From DATMER01 sp963741305 (lineage in GTDB: Bacteria; Acidobacteriota; Thermoanaerobaculia; Multivoradales; UBA5704): a DNA stretch of 64,000 nucleotides. Positions 60,161-64,000 of this stretch are shown here, one piece after another (position 1 is the stretch's first letter; each line of letters starts with the position of its first letter). The position numbers and the translations under genes were made by a program. Location of the stretch: the NCBI GenBank assembly GCA_963741305.1, contig CAVUHL010000003.1, forward strand, positions 2,914,001 through 2,978,000, in the 5' to 3' direction. The notes beneath the pieces were generated by a model. That model searched no databases. It saw nothing but the letters and a program-made list of their open reading frames with translations, and was not told the origin of the DNA.

Positions 60161-61732
60161 CTATCGCCGGGTGGCCTGGAGGATGGCTTCCTGGAGCGTC
60201 TGGAGGGTGACGGGCTTGGTCAGGTGGTGTGTGAAGCCGGCCTCGCGGCTGCGCTGGATGTCCTCGTCCATGCCGTACCCGCTCAGGGCGATACCGCGCA
60301 GACCGTGGGCCGCCAGCTCGCGCATCAGGTCCAGGCCGGTTCCATCGGGCAGGCCGAGGTCGCTGATCACCAGGTCGAGCTCCAGCTCGCGGCCCTGCGC
60401 GGCCTCGCGGGCCCCGGCCACGCTTCCTGCGACCGTCACCTCGTGCCCCAAGGTCCCCAGCAAGTCGGCCATGGCCTCGGCGGTGTCGACGTGGTCCTCG
60501 ACAAGGAGGAGGCGCAGCCCCCGGTCGAGGCGCGCCTCCGGCTCGCGGGGGAAGGTCACGATGGTCTCGTCGAGGTCCCTCTCCGGCACCCCGGCGGGCA
60601 GCCGGACAGTGAACATGGCGCCGCAGCCGGTGCCTTCGCTCGCCGCCGTGAGATCGCCGCCGTGCAGGCGCATCAGCGCCCGGCTGACCGCGAGCCCCAG
60701 GCCGAGGCCGCCGAAACGGCGGGTGATGCGGGGGTCGGCCTGCTCGAAGGCCCCAAAGATGCGCGGCAGCACCTCGGGATCGATGCCGATGCCCGTGTCG
60801 CAGACCTCGACCATGACCTTGCTGCCTTCCAGGCGCGAGCGGACCGTGATCGTGCCCCCCTCGGACGTGAACTTGAGCGCGTTGCTGAGCAGGTTCCAGA
60901 AGACCTGGGTGAGGCGGGCGGGGTCGGCCCAGGCGAGCAGCCTCCCTTCGGCAAGATCGACGGCGAGGCGGACGCCCTTTGAGGCCATCTCGCCGCGCAC
61001 GCTGCGCAGGGCATGGGCCAGCACCTCGGCCACGTCGGCGGCCTGGCGGTGGAGCACGAGCTTGCCCACGGACACCCGCGTCAGGTCGAGGAGGTCGTCG
61101 ATGAGGCGCGCCTCCAGCTCGACGTTGCGCCGGATCACGGAGAGCTGGGAGCGCAGGTCCGGAGGGAAGCGGCCGTCCTCCTGGAAGCTCGAAACCAGCG
61201 CCAGGATCGGCGTCAGAGGGGTGCGCAGCTCGTGGCTCAAGGTCGCGAGGAAGCGGTCCTTGGCCTCGTTGGCGGACCTGAGCTTCTCCTCGGTGTCCCG
61301 CAACGCCTCTTCGGCCCGCCGGCTGCGTTCCAGTGCCTCGGCGGCCATGTGGGCCTCGGCGAGGAGCTCGCGCTCGCGCTCGGCGGCCCGGCGCCTTTCC
61401 TGTCCCTGCTCCAGCCGGACGCGGACACGGCAGCAGAGCTCGTGGGGATCGAAGGAATCGGAGAGGAAGTCGTCGGCCCCGGCTTCCAGAGCTTTGACGC
61501 AGGCGTCGCGGTCCTCGGCGCGGCCCAGGAGGACCACGGGCAGCTCGTCCTTCTCGCGCAGCCGGTCGAGCGCCTGGTGCAGGTCCGCGACGATTACGTC
61601 CGGATGACGCTCCCCAATCGCGTCCCAACCCTCGGCCTCCTCGACACGGAAGCCGTTCAGCGCCGAGCGCACCCGCTCCCGGCGGGACACATCGGGATCG
61701 ACGATCAGGACGAGGGGGTGCTCAGACGGCAC
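60161..61732 (-). CDS. Hybrid histidine kinase (REC-HisKA-HATPase-REC)
   Basis: The 523-residue cytosolic product has an N-terminal receiver-like domain (1-115, VLIVDPDVSRRERV), a coiled coil (115-160), HisKA with the acceptor His in LATLSHELRTPLTPILAL (near 166), HATPase_c (NLLSNALKFTSEGG, DTGIGIDPEVL, GGLGLGLAVSRAL) and a C-terminal receiver with acceptor Asp in LDLVISDLGLPDGTG and Lys in HHLTKP. No membrane helix is seen. It is the third of three similar kinases in tandem and starts three bases after the next gene ends. Confidence 0.93.
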   Translation of the reverse strand: MPSEHPLVLIVDPDVSRRERVRSALNGFRVEEAEGWDAIGERHPDVIVADLHQALDRLREKDELPVVLLGRAEDRDACVKALEAGADDFLSDSFDPHELCCRVRVRLEQGQERRRAAERERELLAEAHMAAEALERSRRAEEALRDTEEKLRSANEAKDRFLATLSHELRTPLTPILALVSSFQEDGRFPPDLRSQLSVIRRNVELEARLIDDLLDLTRVSVGKLVLHRQAADVAEVLAHALRSVRGEMASKGVRLAVDLAEGRLLAWADPARLTQVFWNLLSNALKFTSEGGTITVRSRLEGSKVMVEVCDTGIGIDPEVLPRIFGAFEQADPRITRRFGGLGLGLAVSRALMRLHGGDLTAASEGTGCGAMFTVRLPAGVPERDLDETIVTFPREPEARLDRGLRLLLVEDHVDTAEAMADLLGTLGHEVTVAGSVAGAREAAQGRELELDLVISDLGLPDGTGLDLMRELAAHGLRGIALSGYGMDEDIQRSREAGFTHHLTKPVTLQTLQEAILQATRR

Positions 61733-61735
61733 TCC

Positions 61736-63409
61736 CTACTCCCCCTCCGAGGCCAGAATGGCAGTCCTGAGCGCCTGCATGTCGACCGGCTTGGTCAGGT
61801 GTTTCGCAAAGCCCGCTTCGTGGCTGCGCAGCACGTCTTCCTCCATCCCATAACCGCTGAGCGCGATCCCCTTCAGGCCGTAACGGCTGGAAAGCTCACG
61901 CATCAGGTCCAGGCCGGTGCCGTCGGGGAGCCCAAGGTCGCTGACGACCAGATCGAAGCGCCCGCCCTGTGCCTCGGCGGCGCTCAGAGCGGATGCGACC
62001 GACCCCGCCACGGTGACCTCGTGCCCCAAGGCACGCAAGAGGTCTGCCATGGCTTCGGCCGTGTCGGCGTGGTCCTCGACCAGCAGCAATCTTAACGAAG
62101 AAGCGGCCTTCGCTTCAGCCGGCCGCTCCAGGGCCGGCTCGGGAGCAGAGGCGGGAACGTCGCCGGCCGGCAGCCGCAGGGTGAACTCGGAGCCCTGGTC
62201 CGTGCCGGCGCTCGCCGCACTCAGAGTGCCGCCATGCATTGCGACGATGGCCCGGCTCAGGGAGAGCCCCAGCCCGAGGCCGCCGAAACGCCGCGTGATC
62301 CGCCGGTCGGTCTGCTCGAAGGCGTTGAAGATGCGCGGCAGCAGCTCGGGATCGATGCCGATGCCGTTGTCGGCGACCTCGACCCCCAGGATGCCGCCAT
62401 CGTCCTCTTCCCAGGAGCGCACACGGATCTCCCCGGTCTCCCCGCCTGGCGGGGTGAACTTGACGGCGTTGTTGAGCAGGTTCCAGAGCACCTGCGTCAG
62501 GCGCGGAGCGTCGGCCCACACCCGGTGCTCGCGGGCGCCGAGGTCCAGGGCGAGCCGGATCCGGCCGGAGGCGAGCTCGGCACCGCAGCAGACCTCGATG
62601 GCATGGGCGAGGAGCTGGCGGACGTCCACGACCTCGCGGCGGAGCTCGAGCTTGCCGCGCGAGATGCGCGTCAGGTCGAGCAGGTCGTCGATGAGCCGCG
62701 CCTCCAGCTCGACGTTGCGGCGGATGACGGCCAGGGCCTGCCGCACCCGGTCCGGGAGGCCCTCGTCCTCTTGCAGGCTGGAGACGAGGGCGAGCACCGG
62801 GGTGAGCGGCGTGCGCAGCTCGTGGGAAAGGGTGGCCAGGAAATGGTCCTTGGCGCGGTTGGCGGCTTCGGCTGTCTCCTTGGCCTGCCTCAGCTCCTGC
62901 TCGACGCGCCTGCGCTCCGCGGCGCTCTCGACCGCCTCGAGGGCGAAGGCGGCGAGGTCGGCGACCGAGGCGGCGAAGCCCTGCTCCTGCGGGCTCCACT
63001 CGCGCGCCCCGCCTATGTGCTCGTGGCAGACCACGCCGGCCATGCGGCCGCGGACGCGGATGGGCGCGTCGAGCATGGCGCCGATGCCGAGAGGGGTGAG
63101 GTAGGAGGCGGAGAACTCACGCGTCGTGGGATCGCGGTGGGCATCGTGGGCCACGATCGCCCGCTCTTCTTCCAAGCCCCGGAAGTAGGCGGGGAAGTCG
63201 GCGGCGGCGAGGACCGCACCGTGGGAGTGCCGGTGGGGCTCCTTCTCATAGAGCTCCACGCAGTCGATGCGGGTGCGGGCCTCGTCGAAGAGCCAGATGC
63301 TGGCGCGTTCGACTTGCAGGGTCTCGGCCGCGGCCTCGGCGAGCTCGCGCAGGGCCGCTTCCAGATCGCCCGAGGCCGCGGCTTCGCTCTTCGCCAGGCG
63401 CACCAGCAC
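61736..63409 (-). CDS. Hybrid histidine kinase (GAF-HisKA-HATPase-REC)
   Basis: The start is provisionally the GTG at 63407-63409 (557 residues). The frame continues helical and plausible upstream (LSLSPPDLLREQNR) with no ATG, GTG or TTG, so a rarer start overlapping the previous gene's stop is possible. A GAF domain (about 15-165, with LQVERASIWLFDEARTRIDC and LDAPIRVRGRMAGVVCHEHIG) precedes HisKA (LATLSHELRTPLTPVLAL), HATPase_c (NLLNNAVKFTPPGGE) and a receiver (FDLVVSDLGLPDGTG, KHLTKP). The kinase core is closely similar to its neighbour, indicating duplication. Confidence 0.92.
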   Translation of the reverse strand: MLVRLAKSEAAASGDLEAALRELAEAAAETLQVERASIWLFDEARTRIDCVELYEKEPHRHSHGAVLAAADFPAYFRGLEEERAIVAHDAHRDPTTREFSASYLTPLGIGAMLDAPIRVRGRMAGVVCHEHIGGAREWSPQEQGFAASVADLAAFALEAVESAAERRRVEQELRQAKETAEAANRAKDHFLATLSHELRTPLTPVLALVSSLQEDEGLPDRVRQALAVIRRNVELEARLIDDLLDLTRISRGKLELRREVVDVRQLLAHAIEVCCGAELASGRIRLALDLGAREHRVWADAPRLTQVLWNLLNNAVKFTPPGGETGEIRVRSWEEDDGGILGVEVADNGIGIDPELLPRIFNAFEQTDRRITRRFGGLGLGLSLSRAIVAMHGGTLSAASAGTDQGSEFTLRLPAGDVPASAPEPALERPAEAKAASSLRLLLVEDHADTAEAMADLLRALGHEVTVAGSVASALSAAEAQGGRFDLVVSDLGLPDGTGLDLMRELSSRYGLKGIALSGYGMEEDVLRSHEAGFAKHLTKPVDMQALRTAILASEGE

Positions 63410-63447
63410 CCGGTTCTGCTCGCGCAGCAGGTCTGGCGGTGACAGGC

Positions 63448-64000
63448 TCAGCTCCCCGCGGACCCGTTCCCGGCGGCCACCTGCTGGATGGCCGTCTCCA
63501 GAGCTTCGAGGTTGACCGGCTTGGTCAGATGGCGCTCGAAGCCGGCCTCGCGGCTCCGTCGGACGTCATCCTCCATGCCGTAGCCGGAGAGGGCGATACC
63601 GCGCAGCCCGAACTTTTCGGCGAGCTGCCGCATGAGGTCCTGGCCGTTGCCATCGGGCAGGCCGAGGTCGCTGATCACCAGGTCGATCCTGCTCTCCTCG
63701 GCCGCCGCCGACAAGGCCTGCGCGACCGAGCCCGCGATCCGGACGTCATGGCCGTGCATCCGCATCAGCTCGGCCAGGGCGGCCGCCGTGTCGGAGTGGT
63801 CCTCCACCAGGAGGACGCGCAGGCGGGCGCCCGGCGTCTCCGCAACCTGGTTCGCCGGCACCGCCTCGGATTCGAACGGCAGCGGCTCGGCCGGCAGCCG
63901 GACGGAGAAGGTCGTGCCCCGGTCCCGGCCATCGCTGCGCACGCTGACGAGGCCGCCGTGCAGCTCGACGATCGCCTTGGTGATCGCGAGGCCCAGTCCG
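63448..64000 (-). CDS. Hybrid histidine kinase, 3' part (gene continues beyond window)
   Basis: The reading frame is open to the window edge. The visible 184 codons give the G2 box of a kinase ATPase domain (GLGLAITKAIVELHGGLVSV) and a complete receiver (LLVEDHSDTAAALAELM, acceptor Asp in IDLVISDLGLPDGNG, Lys in RHLTKP). The sequence matches the two kinases downstream, so this is the first of three tandem copies. Sensor domains lie outside the window. Confidence 0.9.
   Translation of the reverse strand, partial: GLGLAITKAIVELHGGLVSVRSDGRDRGTTFSVRLPAEPLPFESEAVPANQVAETPGARLRVLLVEDHSDTAAALAELMRMHGHDVRIAGSVAQALSAAAEESRIDLVISDLGLPDGNGQDLMRQLAEKFGLRGIALSGYGMEDDVRRSREAGFERHLTKPVNLEALETAIQQVAAGNGSAGS

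Overview
This 64-kb window is GC-rich, densely coded bacterial chromosome. It shows no phage, plasmid, insertion sequence or CRISPR locus. The gene mix points to a free-living heterotrophic Acidobacteriota, perhaps Thermoanaerobaculia-like. That placement is an inference from the mix of sigma-54 activators, a Ser/Thr kinase carrying TPRs, secreted zinc metalloproteases, short-type phosphatidylserine decarboxylase, and large secreted Asp-box proteins ending in a characteristic C-terminal domain. No rRNA is present to settle the taxonomy.

Layout. 1-9.1 kb: a partial GYF-domain gene, a secreted phospholipase D-like protein, a translationally coupled minus-strand operon (zinc metalloprotease, glutaminyl cyclase, phytase-like lipoprotein), a proline-rich secreted protein, and a DEAD-box helicase with an unusual N-terminus. 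9.2-16.8 kb: a very large NtrY-like sensor kinase, hutU, an M43 protease and a DUF433/DUF5615 toxin-antitoxin pair. 16.8-24.3 kb: a double-domain M42 peptidase, NAD salvage (pncB and a nicotinamidase), an FHA sigma-54-family regulator and hemE. 24.4-28.8 kb: a signalling cassette (sigma-54 activator, Ser/Thr kinase with TPRs, an AT-richer unknown). 28.9-37.4 kb: a minus-strand housekeeping block of TPR protein, LolB-like lipoprotein, spoVG, tRNA-Gln, prs, rplY, pth, rpsF, rpsR, rplI and a methyltransferase. 37.5-41.1 kb: an MshEN protein, HU, a site-2 protease, dtd and ssb. 41.6-46.1 kb: two tandem secreted Asp-box paralogues. 46.1-55.7 kb: acyl-CoA synthetase, nagZ, mutS, then tsaB-rimI, a YdcH-like gene and psd-pssA-usg. 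55.7-64 kb: a small unknown, a third sigma-54 regulator, an SDR enzyme, a membrane protein, a Cys-rich lipoprotein and three consecutive hybrid histidine kinases, the last running off the window.

The most unusual content lies between genes. Four separate intergenic arrays (about 5.9, 15.0, 41.2 and 56.0 kb) are built from degenerate units with the same 21-bp period (two DNA turns, or seven codons). Each has its own core sequence, and in three of them many units carry a short dyad. In the 15.0-kb and 56.0-kb arrays the paired arms change together between units, which suggests that the symmetry rather than the sequence is conserved. A second family has a 9-bp period (core AAGGAC/GTCCTT) at three loci, twice as facing inverted arrays able to form a long hairpin. 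Three REP-like palindromic elements are also present. No annotated feature type explains the 21-bp arrays, and they are the best candidate for something undescribed.
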